DNA of 35,779 bases from the NCBI RefSeq assembly GCF_016428855.1, contig NZ_JAELTN010000050.1, positions 1 through 35,779 on the forward strand, written 5' to 3'. The position numbers were made by a program, and so were the translations under genes. The notes under the pieces were generated by a model. That model ran no database searches. It was not told the DNA's origin and was given only the letters and a program-made list of their open reading frames with translations. Shown here in pieces: positions 14,046-23,434 of the stretch. Source of the stretch: Pedobacter sp. ASV28 (lineage in GTDB: Bacteria; Bacteroidota; Bacteroidia; Sphingobacteriales; Sphingobacteriaceae). Within the stretch, counting starts at the first letter, position 1. Each line of letters begins with the position of its first letter.

Positions 14046-17000
14046 TTAAAGTGTTAAATTAATACCGATGGAAACAACCCTTGTTGGGGCATAGGTGTAG
14101 GAAGTGTTTCCGTTGTAAGCTTGTGAAGGATCAAATCCTTTTCGTTTGGATAACATGAACATGTTTTCACCAGTCAGATAGATTTTTCCATCTCCAATAT
14201 TTAGTGTTTTGGTTAATGATTTTGGTAAATTATAACTTAAACTTGCTGATCTGAGGTAGAGATAGGATGCATCTGTAAGCCATCTGGTACTGTCGTACAT
14301 GGTCGTAGCAACTCTTCTTTGCGGCACGTTTGTTTCCTGTCCAGGATTTTTCCAGGCATTTAGGGCATCCACATGTAAATTTCTACCATAGGTACCATTG
14401 TACATTAGGGACTGGTAGTCATTGTCTAATGATACGCCGCCAACCTGATAGATAAACCTAAAGTCCAGCGTAAAGTTCTTATAGGAGAGGGTATTGTTCA
14501 AACTTCCGTAAAAATCTGGGATAGATTGGCCTGAATAATCGTACTTTGCCTCGGTTCCGTTAGGTGTTACAATAGTACCATCAGCCAAGGTTTTGGCCCC
14601 GGATACTGTAGGGCTGTTAGCAATATAAAGATCATTTCCGTTATCAGGATCAACCCCATACCATTGTCTTAGCCAATAATCATAGCGTGATCTTCCCACC
14701 ATATATTTTTTGGTCCCATCAATATATTCTTCATAGGGAAGTTTGGAAATCTCATTTTTAAAGCTTGTCAAGTTGATGCCTACATTCCATTTAAAGTCTT
14801 TGCTTTTAATGGCAGTTCCCTCTAGTTGAATTTCTATACCTCTGTTTTCAAGACTTCCGAAGTTCTGGTTTTGAGAGTTCAGGCCTGATGACATGGCCAA
14901 AGGTACTGTGAAGAGCAGATTGTCAGTATACCTTCTAAATAACTCAATCGTACCTGAAACCCTGTTCTTAAATAAGCCAAATTCTAAGGCGATGTCCATG
15001 TTTTTGTTGGTTTCCCACATCAACTCGTCATTACCGAGTACCAAAGACTGCTTTACACCAGGCTCATTTCCGTTTTTGTAGCCTGTATCATAGAAAGTCT
15101 GATACAGATAGTATCCTCCCAAATCATCAGAACCGACTAAACCATATGATGCCCTTAATTTTAAGTTGCTAATAGCCTTAACATCAAAGAACTTTTCATT
15201 GCTGATTGTCCAGCCTGCCCCAACAGACCAGAAATTTCCCCACCGGCTATCGGCCTTAAACCTGGAAGAACCGTCTCTTCTGTAAGAGGTAGAAAAAAAG
15301 TATTTATTATCGTAGTTATATTCGGCCCTTCCAAAATAAGATTCCAATGTATAATTGTCCTGATAAGAAGATAGCGACAAAATAGTGTTGAAGTTTCTTA
15401 ATTCTGTCGACCCGCTTACAATTTGTCCAGAGGCACTGCCATAGCTATAGTCATATCTTCTTTGGTAAGCTTCATGGCCCAGTAACACATCAATATTGTG
15501 TTTGTTAATTGCTTTTTTATAATTTAACAGTTGGTTGATATTGATTGTTCTGGTGGTAGAAAGGGTTCTGTTTGTACGCCCACCAGTGGTTAGTCCATCA
15601 CCAATTATTGGGCTATCGAATACATTGAACCTATAATTATTAAGGTCTAAACTAAAGTTGTTGGTAAGCTTGAAGTCTTTTAGGAATGCAATTTCTACGT
15701 AGGTTCTTCCACTAAATAATGATCTTTCAGTGAAGTTATCGTTATAGGTAGTTTCTGCCAGAACATTTCTTCCCGGCGCTATCGGACGGTTAAAACCGTC
15801 GTCGAAAATCTTGTTTCCTAGTCCATCAAGCAAGAAGGAGCCATCTGCATTGTGTTTATAAACAGGATAAATTGGGGCAAATAACATGTCTACATAAAAT
15901 GGATTTTCCCAAATTCCGCTTGCTTCGTTACCAATTCTGGTTTTTTGGAAGGTTCCATATAAGTTCATTCCAGTTTTTAGCCAATTTTTGATCTGACTGT
16001 TGAGATTTACCCTGCCATTGAAACGGTTGAAATCGGTCAGTACCGAATACCCTTCATCTTTGAGGTATCCTAACGAAGCAAAGAAATCATTCTTATCACT
16101 TCCGCCCCTATAATTCAGGTTATATTCACTTCTCAGACCATTTTTTCTAATGGCTTCTTTCCAGTCCAGATCATCTGGATACAATAATTGTGCATTGGGA
16201 TTGATCTGTCCGTTTTGCAACACAATCTGATTATTGGGCACATTAAAAGGGTTATAGCCCAAAGCCGCAGCAATTTCGTTGCTAGCTTGGGTATTGGCTG
16301 CAGCCAGGCCACTTCCGCCCAATACCAGGCTATTTCTCATCGATTCCCATAACAATGGGTAGTATTGATAGGCATTTACGGTCTCGTAATCGCTTAAGCC
16401 TCTAGAGTTAATACCCTGTGTTACTTTAGCGGTGAGTACGCCAGCGCCTTTTTTACCTTTTTTGGTGGTAATCAACACAATGCCATTTGAAGCTCGGGAA
16501 CCATATAAAGCTGTAGCAGAAGCATCTTTTAATATAGATATGCTTTCTATATCATCTGGATTGAGGTTATTCAGAGCGCCTTCAAAAGGAGCACCGTCTA
16601 CTACGTATAATGGGTCAACCCCACCATTGATACTGCCAAATCCCCTGATACGTATTGACGGACCTGCTCCTGGTTGTCCACTACCTGTAGTGGTTTGTAT
16701 ACCTGGAGCTGCTCCAACCAAGGCCGTGGTAATGTTTGAAATCGGTCTATTTTCAATTTCTTTTGCTGAAATGGTAGATACAGCATTGGTCAATGCCCTC
16801 TTTTTTGTAGTACCGTACGCCTGTACTACTATTTCTTCCAGACTCCTGTCGCTCTGCTCTAATACGATGGTGCCGAGGTTTGCGCTGGCTTTCAATTCCT
16901 TAGATTGGTAGCCTAGAAACGAAATAATTAGGATGTCGCCTTCTGCCGCATTTTTGAGTGTGAATTCACCTTGGTTATCTGTCGACGTACCGATGTTGCT

Positions 17001-17465
17001 TTTTCCTTTAACATTTATGTTTGCACCAGGTAATGGCAGACCTTTCTCATCTACTACTTTTCCCTTAATATCAATGGCTAATAACTCATTGTTAAAGTTA
17101 GGCAGTGTGGTATGGTTATTATCTAATTTTGTAATTACAATAGTATTTTCATCTATGGTATATTTCACCTGCTGGTTTTGCAGGCATATTTTCATTACCT
17201 CATCTAATGGTGTATTATTAAAATTTACATTAATTCTTTTATTGGTGTTTAAGATTTTAGGTAGATAGAAGACATCGTACCCTGTCTGTTTCTTAATCTC
17301 ATCAAATACCAGGCTAATGTTAGCATTCTTCTGTTTTAATGTCAGTTTTTGCGCATATCCGGCTGCGCTAACCTGAATGATGGTAACGATTAAAAGTAAA
17401 GTCGTTAGTTTCATTATGAGCAGGATTTTTGGTAAAAAGGATATTCTTGGGCAAAATTTATTCAT
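14046..17465 (-). CDS. SusC/RagA-like TonB-dependent transporter with STN domain
   Basis: 1139 residues. The start at 17465 gives the N-terminal form typical of Pedobacter FecR-linked SusC proteins: a basic segment, then KILLIMKLTTLLLIVTIIQVSAAGYAQ as a signal peptide. Next come an STN (secretin/TonB N-terminal) signalling domain (about 45-112), a carboxypeptidase-regulatory-like domain (about 130-210, GKVVDEKGLPLPGANINVKG), the plug (about 220-350, with LYVVDGAP and ATALYGSRASNGIVLITTKKG) and a 22-strand-type barrel ending in GINLTL. The STN domain fits signalling to the FecR protein encoded upstream, which controls the ECF sigma factor. It imports a nutrient with TonB energy. Confidence 0.95.
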   Translation of the reverse strand: MNKFCPRISFLPKILLIMKLTTLLLIVTIIQVSAAGYAQKLTLKQKNANISLVFDEIKKQTGYDVFYLPKILNTNKRINVNFNNTPLDEVMKICLQNQQVKYTIDENTIVITKLDNNHTTLPNFNNELLAIDIKGKVVDEKGLPLPGANINVKGKSNIGTSTDNQGEFTLKNAAEGDILIISFLGYQSKELKASANLGTIVLEQSDRSLEEIVVQAYGTTKKRALTNAVSTISAKEIENRPISNITTALVGAAPGIQTTTGSGQPGAGPSIRIRGFGSINGGVDPLYVVDGAPFEGALNNLNPDDIESISILKDASATALYGSRASNGIVLITTKKGKKGAGVLTAKVTQGINSRGLSDYETVNAYQYYPLLWESMRNSLVLGGSGLAAANTQASNEIAAALGYNPFNVPNNQIVLQNGQINPNAQLLYPDDLDWKEAIRKNGLRSEYNLNYRGGSDKNDFFASLGYLKDEGYSVLTDFNRFNGRVNLNSQIKNWLKTGMNLYGTFQKTRIGNEASGIWENPFYVDMLFAPIYPVYKHNADGSFLLDGLGNKIFDDGFNRPIAPGRNVLAETTYNDNFTERSLFSGRTYVEIAFLKDFKLTNNFSLDLNNYRFNVFDSPIIGDGLTTGGRTNRTLSTTRTININQLLNYKKAINKHNIDVLLGHEAYQRRYDYSYGSASGQIVSGSTELRNFNTILSLSSYQDNYTLESYFGRAEYNYDNKYFFSTSYRRDGSSRFKADSRWGNFWSVGAGWTISNEKFFDVKAISNLKLRASYGLVGSDDLGGYYLYQTFYDTGYKNGNEPGVKQSLVLGNDELMWETNKNMDIALEFGLFKNRVSGTIELFRRYTDNLLFTVPLAMSSGLNSQNQNFGSLENRGIEIQLEGTAIKSKDFKWNVGINLTSFKNEISKLPYEEYIDGTKKYMVGRSRYDYWLRQWYGVDPDNGNDLYIANSPTVSGAKTLADGTIVTPNGTEAKYDYSGQSIPDFYGSLNNTLSYKNFTLDFRFIYQVGGVSLDNDYQSLMYNGTYGRNLHVDALNAWKNPGQETNVPQRRVATTMYDSTRWLTDASYLYLRSASLSYNLPKSLTKTLNIGDGKIYLTGENMFMLSKRKGFDPSQAYNGNTSYTYAPTRVVSIGINLTL

Positions 17466-17739
17466 TTCGTCATGGGTTGTAGACAGTATAGCTTAGGGGC
17501 ATGACGAGCCTGAAAATATTGTTATTCAAGCAATATTTCCTAAGTTTGTCTGTCTTGTTTTTGGTCATAAAATAGTTTATACGCTAATTTCAATCAAGCA
17601 GGATATTCGCCAGGCTCCGATGGCCGTCGGAGTGCTGGTTTTTATCGTTGCGGTAGGAATGGCCTTAAGGTGATTCTCTTATTTCTTTCATGTCTTGTCT
17701 TGTTTTTTAGGTTGTTGGTTAATTATGAATTGTTATGTT
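17466..17739 (-). promoter_or_regulatory. susC leader region with hairpins
   Basis: On the minus strand this 274-base spacer lies between fecR and susC. CGTCATG (17468-17474, next to the start codon) pairs with CATGACG (17500-17506). AAATATTG (17514-17521) pairs with CAATATTT (17531-17538). CCAG-CTCCGA (17610-17620) pairs with TCGGAG-CTGG (17627-17638), a 10-base stem with a small internal loop. The first hairpin could mask the susC start. It probably holds an ECF-dependent promoter, but I cannot name its elements. Confidence 0.45.
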
Positions 17740-18930
17740 TTATTCTATGGTAATTTCCCGAGCTTTAACGGTAAACCTAAAAGCACCGGCTAATTCCATT
17801 TTTTTTAGTACCTGTGCAATACTGCTGTACTTGCTAATCGTGCCTGCCAGTGGCTCATCTTTTAACGAAGCATTTTTGAAGGTCACATTTACATTGTACC
17901 ATCTGCAAATCTCTTTCATGGCCATTTCTAATGTTTTATCGTTGAAACGGAAATAACCATCTTTCCAGGCTACTGCATATTCTGTATTTACATGGGCAAT
18001 TTTTAGGTCGTTACCAGTGTTTATAGCCTGCTGCCCGGGTTTTAATTGGATCGTTTCGGAGGGAAGCTTTACTACTATACTTCCTTCAAGCAATGTGGTC
18101 TTTATGGTATTGTCATCATTATAGGCATTGATGTCGAAATGCGTTCCTAATACTTCAACATGTTGTTGTTTTTGATCGCCAGATGTAGAGGCCGCTGTTA
18201 CCACAAATGGACGAGCCTTATCTTTTGCCACCTCGAAATAGGCTTCTCCTGTAAGGTAGACATGACGTTCTGTTTTTGCAGAAAAATTAACTGGATACTT
18301 TAAGCTTGATGCTGCATTTAACCAGACAGAAGTGCCGTCGGGCAATTGTATTTGATATTGTCCACCACTTGGCGTTTCAATGGTATTGTGATCATTTACG
18401 GTGTTAACCTCATTGCCGGTTATCGAATGGGTATTATAGATTAATTTTCCGTCGGAAGTTTTACTGATGGTTACCCCAGCTTCCTTGGCAATTTTTCCAT
18501 TATTGGCATCATTAAGAGAAATACGACTGCCATCTGCCAGGGTAAGGAAAGCTTTATTACCGCCTGGCTCTATAAGTTGTGCAACTTGAGGGTTGTTATG
18601 GTGCTGATGCTGCTTAAAATAGTATAATAACCCAGTAGTTAATATGACCACAGCAACAGCCGCTGCTAGGCTAACAATTGATAATATATTTTTATGCTTT
18701 TGTTTGGTGGGGATCGCCTCCTGATAAATCTGCTTATTAATATTATGCAGCATTTTATCTTTGGCCTGGAGTTTTTCAGAAGTGCTCATTGAATCAGCGT
18801 ACCCTTGGTAAGGCGGAAATTTGGCATACCATTCATCAAGCTCAAGCTTATCAGCTTCAGTAGCCTCGCCTTTTATGTAGCGATCCATCACTTCTAAGAT
18901 ATACTTTTTATACTGCCCTTCTGTACCCAT
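17740..18930 (-). CDS. FecR-family anti-sigma factor
   Basis: 396 residues. The cytoplasmic N-terminus (1-80) contains the sigma-binding region with DELWY-like LDEWYAKFP. A membrane helix lies at 82-105, then the periplasmic FecR domain (about 150-290, with IETPSGGQYQIQLPDGTSVWLNAASSLKYP), then the DUF4974 domain (about 315-396) that resembles an STN domain. It senses the state of the SusC-like transporter through its STN domain and controls the sigma factor encoded 96 bases upstream. Confidence 0.94.
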   Translation of the reverse strand: MGTEGQYKKYILEVMDRYIKGEATEADKLELDEWYAKFPPYQGYADSMSTSEKLQAKDKMLHNINKQIYQEAIPTKQKHKNILSIVSLAAAVAVVILTTGLLYYFKQHQHHNNPQVAQLIEPGGNKAFLTLADGSRISLNDANNGKIAKEAGVTISKTSDGKLIYNTHSITGNEVNTVNDHNTIETPSGGQYQIQLPDGTSVWLNAASSLKYPVNFSAKTERHVYLTGEAYFEVAKDKARPFVVTAASTSGDQKQQHVEVLGTHFDINAYNDDNTIKTTLLEGSIVVKLPSETIQLKPGQQAINTGNDLKIAHVNTEYAVAWKDGYFRFNDKTLEMAMKEICRWYNVNVTFKNASLKDEPLAGTISKYSSIAQVLKKMELAGAFRFTVKAREITIE

Positions 18931-19026
18931 TATGATATACTCGAAGAAAAGGCATAAAGGTTCTATCCCAAATGAATATTATTTTTAGATAATAGCTTAA
19001 GTCTCTGAATTACAGATTTTTATTTT

Positions 19027-19632
19027 TTATAAAGCGGAATATATTTTGAACACTATGGCGTTAACCAGTAGTATATTAAGATAGGTATTGGAAAGATTAC
19101 TGCGCAGTATGGAGAGTGCCTTATGGATATGTTTTTTAATGGTGCTTATAGAAATCCCCGTGCGTTCTGCTATTTCCTGATGTGAAAGTTGCTCGAAACG
19201 GCTCATGATAAACACTTCCCTGCATTTATAGGGTAGTTTATGGGTTACCAATAATACCTGACTCTCGAGCTCTTTAATTTCTATGTGTTTATCAGGTGTA
19301 GGCAATAAAAGTTGATGATCTGCTATCAGTCGATCAAGATGGCGGTAGTAAAGTTGTTGTGAGCGATAGGCATCTATGACTTTATATTTTAAGGCTGCTT
19401 TTAAATAGGCTTCTAAGGTTGTTTTTAGATTTAAATCCTCCCGCTTTACATAAAGGCTAACAAACACGGCCTGCACTACTTCTTCGGCATCCTCACGTGA
19501 GTGCAACCGTTGGTATGCTGCATCACACAGTCTTTCCCAGAACCGATTGTATATTTCGGTGAAAGCGGCATGGTCGCCCATTTTTAAAAAGGCTACCAGT
19601 TGGTCTTCGGTATAGTGATGATAGGCTGACAC
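19027..19632 (-). CDS. ECF RNA polymerase sigma factor (FecI-like)
   Basis: 201 residues. The start is GTG at 19632, which restores the usual N-terminus of this family (SAYHHYTEDQLVAFLKMGDHAAFTEIYNRFW). Region 2 covers about 22-95 (AEEVVQAVFVSLY), and region 4 about 130-185 (LPYKCREVFIMSRFEQLSHQEIAERTGISISTIKKH). The C-terminus ends in an unusual hydrophobic tail (YLNILLVNAIVFKIYSAL) that could contact the membrane or the anti-sigma factor. It is expected to transcribe the downstream susC-susD genes when released by FecR. Confidence 0.93.
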   Translation of the reverse strand: MSAYHHYTEDQLVAFLKMGDHAAFTEIYNRFWERLCDAAYQRLHSREDAEEVVQAVFVSLYVKREDLNLKTTLEAYLKAALKYKVIDAYRSQQLYYRHLDRLIADHQLLLPTPDKHIEIKELESQVLLVTHKLPYKCREVFIMSRFEQLSHQEIAERTGISISTIKKHIHKALSILRSNLSNTYLNILLVNAIVFKIYSAL

Positions 19633-19759
19633 GTTTGTTAAGTTTAGGCTAATATAAGTAAAATGTTAAATAATTGTAAATGATAGGATAAGAAGCCATT
19701 ATTACTTTTTAGCTTATACTGTCCACAATAGCGCTTTTAATAAATATTGGATAGGGTAC

Positions 19760-19790
19760 AAAAAAAAAGGATCCCGAATTTTTCGGGACC
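19760..19790 (-). terminator. Intrinsic terminator of secDF
   Basis: On the minus strand TCCCGAA and TTCGGGA (within 19769-19790) form a 7-base stem extended by GG/CC with one bulged base. A nine-base T-run (A-run 19760-19768 on the plus strand) follows. It lies 29 bases past the secDF stop and separates it from the sigma-factor gene. Confidence 0.88.
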
Positions 19791-19818
19791 CCTTGATTTA
19801 TAATTTGGTTTAGATATA

Positions 19819-22788
19819 CTACTTAAGTGCCTTGATATCCTCTTTGTTTCCAGAAAGGTCAATTACAATAGGGGTAGAGATACATAGCGATGAGTAGGTA
19901 CCAATAACACGTCCTATCAATAAAGCAAATATAAAGCCGCGGATGCTGTCTCCACCAAAGATGAAGATAACGATCAACACGAAGAATACGGTTAACGAGG
20001 TAAGAATGGTACGGCTTAATGTACTGTTCAGGGCAAAGTTGATTAGGTTAATGCGCTCTTGTCCATGTACATCGTCTTTGCCACTATCTGATAGTTTCTC
20101 ACGAATACGGTCAAATACAACTACTGTTTCAGTCATGGTGTAACCCATTACCGTTAAGATAGCCGCAATAAAATCCTGACCAATTTCAAGAGGGAAAGGC
20201 AATATGCCATCTAAAATGGTATAGAACGAAAGTACCAATAATACGTCGTGGAATAAAGCGATAACCGCACCCAGACCATACTGCCATTTTCTGAAACGTA
20301 CCAAGATATAGATAAACATTACCAGACAAGAGAACAATACAGCTCCGTAAGCACCATAAATAATATCACTGGCAATAGTTGGTGTTACTTTTTGCGAGCT
20401 GCCAATATCATATTTTGTACCTAGACCATCTAAACCTTTTCTTAAGGCAGTTTCAACCACTTTATCAGCATTAGGATCCTGATCGGTGATATGATAAGGT
20501 GTAGTGATTTTTAGTGAATTGTCAGTTCCTGCAGTTTTTACCAGCGCTTCTTCACCTTCAAAACTTGCCGTTAAGGTTTTGGCTACTTCTTCAGTATTCA
20601 TCTGCTTATCGAACTTCACCATGTAAGTTCTACCACCTTTAAAGTCTACACCTAGGTGCAAACCATCATTTTTTACATAAAAAACTACCCCTAAGATGAT
20701 GATGATTCCTGAAATAGCATAGTATAACTTTCTATGACCAACGAAGTTGAAGGCCAAGTTTTTGAATGCATTTCTGGTCATGCTGTTATCGAAGGTAATC
20801 GTTGCTTTCTTCTCGATTAACGATTCGAAAATGATACGGGAAATTAATACCGCGGCAAATAACGAAGTTACAATACCCACACATAGGGTAGTCGCAAAAC
20901 CTTGTACTGGACCTGTACCAAAAATGAACAAGATAATACCTAAGATAAATACGGTTACGTTCGAGTCGATAATAGAAGACATAGCATGCTTAAAGCCTTC
21001 TCTAATGGCAACAGTTGTATTTTTCCCCAGCGCCAATTCTTCACGTACACGTTCAAATATCAGAATGTTGGCATCTACCGATAAACCAATGGTTAATACG
21101 ATACCTGCAATACCAGGTAAGGTAAGTACAGCACCAAAGGCAGCAAGTATACCCATGATAAAGAATAGGTTAATCACCAAGGCTATATTAGCTACCCAAC
21201 CCGCTTTGTTGTAATAGAAGGCCATGAAAGCTAAGATCACAATAAAGGCAATCACAAATGAAGATAGGCCGCTATCTATCGCCTGTTTACCCAATGATGG
21301 ACCTACAACGAAATCGGAAACAATTTTGGCAGGAGCAGGCAACTTACCTGCTTTCAATACATTGGCCAAATCTTTGGTATCTTCTTTAGTAAAGCTTCCT
21401 GTAATAGAAGAAACACCATTAGGAATTTCATTTTGTACCGTAGGGGCAGAGTAAACAGTATTGTCTAATACAATAGCAATTGCCTTTTTGTTACTTGGGT
21501 CAGCAGAAGCATCAGCTGTAATTTTTTTCCATTTGGCAGCACCTTCGCTGGTCATGAACATGGTTACATCTGGTTTGTTGTTCTGGTCGAAACCATCGCG
21601 GGCGTTAGAGATAGCTTCTCCGCCTAAGTCAGGTCTGCCATCTAAAGAAGTAACTTTTATGGCATATAATTCGAATGCTTTGGTGCCTTGCATTGGTTTA
21701 AGGCTCCACATAAACCTAAGCGTATTCGGAATTAAAGATTTAATATCGGCTCTGTTGAAGAAGGCATTTACCTTCGCAGTATCTTTTTGCAATACCCAGC
21801 CCACTACCGGTCCTGGACGTAAACTTTGTTGGCCATTTTCGGCTTGGTAAGTAGGAAGGCTTAAAACCGCAAATAAAGGGTTTTTCTTAAGCTCATTAGC
21901 TACCAAAGCTTCTTTCGAAGTGTCTGCAGCTTTTGTATTGCCTTTGGTCAGGCCTGCTAGCTTACCACCTTTGGCTGTAGTATCGGCTGCAGCTCCCGGG
22001 GTTACGGCAGCTGTATCTTTTACAAGCAGGGCAAGAGATTTGTTGATGTTGTCCAAAATAGGATATACTTCCTGAGATTGGTAGGTTTGCCAGAATTGTA
22101 GCTCAGCAGAACCTTGCAACAATTTGCGTACACGTTCTTTATCTTGGATACCAGGCATTTCAATAAAGATCCTGTTAGAACCTTCTTGTTTCTGCATGTT
22201 AGGGCTTACTACGCCAAATCCATCGATACGACTACGTAAGATGATGAATGAACGGTCAATAGCGCTAGAAGCCTCTTTGTTTAAAAAGCTTTTTACATCA
22301 GCATTGCTGGCATTAGCTTTTAACTGGCTAGCATTATCTTGGTTGGCAAAGAAATCTGCTAATTTTCCATTTGGAACTAATTTCTCATATTCATTAACAA
22401 ATAATCCAATAAAGTCTTTTCCACCGGCATTCAATTGGGTTTGCGCGTTGCTGAGGGCCTTATTGAAGTTTTCATCGGAAGTATTACCTGCCAATGATTT
22501 AGTCAGTTCGGCCAAAGAAATCTCCATGGTAACATTCATACCACCTTTAAGGTCTAGACCTAAATTGATTTCTTTACTTTTTACTTGTTGATAGGTAAGG
22601 CCTAATACCGGATATACAGGTACAGTTGCCATTGAGTCCAGGTATGCCTTTTCTTTAGCTTCATCACCTTTAGCAAACTCCTTGGCCTTTTTCTCTACAT
22701 TATAAGTAATGATATTGAAAGAAAGTGAATACAGACAGACGATACCCAAAAGTATTGCCATGAATTTAATAAAACCTTTACCTTGCAT
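19819..22788 (-). CDS. secDF: Fused SecDF protein translocase subunit
   Basis: 989 residues. SecD and SecF are fused, as usual in Bacteroidota; with proton-motive force the protein pulls exported chains out of the Sec channel. The first membrane helix is near 7-28. SecD motifs: EINLGLDLKGGMNVTMEI (about 73-90) and GLSVDANILIFERVREEL. SecF motifs: LHLGVDFKGGRTYMVKF and GYTMTETVVVFDRIREKL. Twelve membrane helices are expected. A long low-complexity Ala/Thr/Lys insert (about 255-295) lies in the periplasmic P1 region. A promoter-like TAGATTTG is on the minus strand at 22836-22843. Confidence 0.97.
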   Translation of the reverse strand: MQGKGFIKFMAILLGIVCLYSLSFNIITYNVEKKAKEFAKGDEAKEKAYLDSMATVPVYPVLGLTYQQVKSKEINLGLDLKGGMNVTMEISLAELTKSLAGNTSDENFNKALSNAQTQLNAGGKDFIGLFVNEYEKLVPNGKLADFFANQDNASQLKANASNADVKSFLNKEASSAIDRSFIILRSRIDGFGVVSPNMQKQEGSNRIFIEMPGIQDKERVRKLLQGSAELQFWQTYQSQEVYPILDNINKSLALLVKDTAAVTPGAAADTTAKGGKLAGLTKGNTKAADTSKEALVANELKKNPLFAVLSLPTYQAENGQQSLRPGPVVGWVLQKDTAKVNAFFNRADIKSLIPNTLRFMWSLKPMQGTKAFELYAIKVTSLDGRPDLGGEAISNARDGFDQNNKPDVTMFMTSEGAAKWKKITADASADPSNKKAIAIVLDNTVYSAPTVQNEIPNGVSSITGSFTKEDTKDLANVLKAGKLPAPAKIVSDFVVGPSLGKQAIDSGLSSFVIAFIVILAFMAFYYNKAGWVANIALVINLFFIMGILAAFGAVLTLPGIAGIVLTIGLSVDANILIFERVREELALGKNTTVAIREGFKHAMSSIIDSNVTVFILGIILFIFGTGPVQGFATTLCVGIVTSLFAAVLISRIIFESLIEKKATITFDNSMTRNAFKNLAFNFVGHRKLYYAISGIIIILGVVFYVKNDGLHLGVDFKGGRTYMVKFDKQMNTEEVAKTLTASFEGEEALVKTAGTDNSLKITTPYHITDQDPNADKVVETALRKGLDGLGTKYDIGSSQKVTPTIASDIIYGAYGAVLFSCLVMFIYILVRFRKWQYGLGAVIALFHDVLLVLSFYTILDGILPFPLEIGQDFIAAILTVMGYTMTETVVVFDRIREKLSDSGKDDVHGQERINLINFALNSTLSRTILTSLTVFFVLIVIFIFGGDSIRGFIFALLIGRVIGTYSSLCISTPIVIDLSGNKEDIKALK

Positions 22789-22835
22789 TGTTTGTTTATT
22801 ATAATTTTATGTTACGCTGTTTTTTAACAAGTCGG

Positions 22836-22843
22836 CAAATCTA
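22836..22843 (-). promoter_or_regulatory. -7 promoter element of secDF
   Basis: On the minus strand it reads TAGATTTG, an exact TAnnTTTG match, 47 bases before the secDF start. No good TTG -33 box was found at the usual spacing. Confidence 0.5.
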
Positions 22844-22897
22844 ATTATTTTTTTAATTAATAGAACGCCTAATTGTAATTTTGTTCAAAGAGAGACG

Positions 22898-23386
22898 TTA
22901 TATGCGCTCTAATGTGGAAAAAGAGTAAGGAACTTTGTTTTTTTCATCTGCAAGATATGCTACTTTTTCGATTTCTCTCCACTCATTTGCAGAAAGTTCG
23001 GGAAAAAAAGCATCAGCCTCATAAGTTTGATGAACGGTAGTTAGGTAAATGTGTTTGCACAAGGGCAAGGCCTGTTTATAGATTTCTGCGCCACCAATGA
23101 TAAAAGCTTCTCGAGTGGGGTCGCATAACGACAGGGCCTCTGCCAAAGAGTTGACCACTTCTATTCCTTCCAGTTTTAGGCCCTGTTGACGGGTAATCAC
23201 AATATTTCTTCTATTAGGTAGTGGCTTTCCTATCGAATCATAGGTTTTACGGCCCATAATAATGGTATGACCGGTCGTTATATTTTTAAAATGTCTTAAA
23301 TCGGCCGGTAAATGCCAAAGCAGTTGGTTGTCCTTACCGATGGCATTGTTTTCTGAAATGGCTACTACGATAGATATGGGGTTCAT
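22898..23386 (-). CDS. folA: Dihydrofolate reductase
   Basis: 162 residues, full length. It reduces dihydrofolate to tetrahydrofolate with NADPH. Motifs: AISENNAIGKDNQLLWHLPADLRHFK with catalytic Asp29, TIIMGRKTYDSIGKPLPNRRNIVITR, and FIIGGAEIYKQALP. It lies 48 bases after thyA, which makes the dihydrofolate it recycles, so the two genes form one functional unit. Confidence 0.96.
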   Translation of the reverse strand: MNPISIVVAISENNAIGKDNQLLWHLPADLRHFKNITTGHTIIMGRKTYDSIGKPLPNRRNIVITRQQGLKLEGIEVVNSLAEALSLCDPTREAFIIGGAEIYKQALPLCKHIYLTTVHQTYEADAFFPELSANEWREIEKVAYLADEKNKVPYSFSTLERI

Positions 23387-23434
23387 TTTTTAGAAAGTTG
23401 CGTCATTGCTTCGTGCCTCGAAATTACGATGTAT

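Noticed and set aside
17610..17638. Hairpin as terminator of fecR
   Set aside because: On the minus strand no T-run follows. The T-run is on the plus side, where no gene needs termination, so it is listed only as part of the susC leader.
20747..21850. Long plus-strand open frames opposite secDF
   Set aside because: They are antisense shadows of the strongly conserved secDF frame; their translations show no family motifs.
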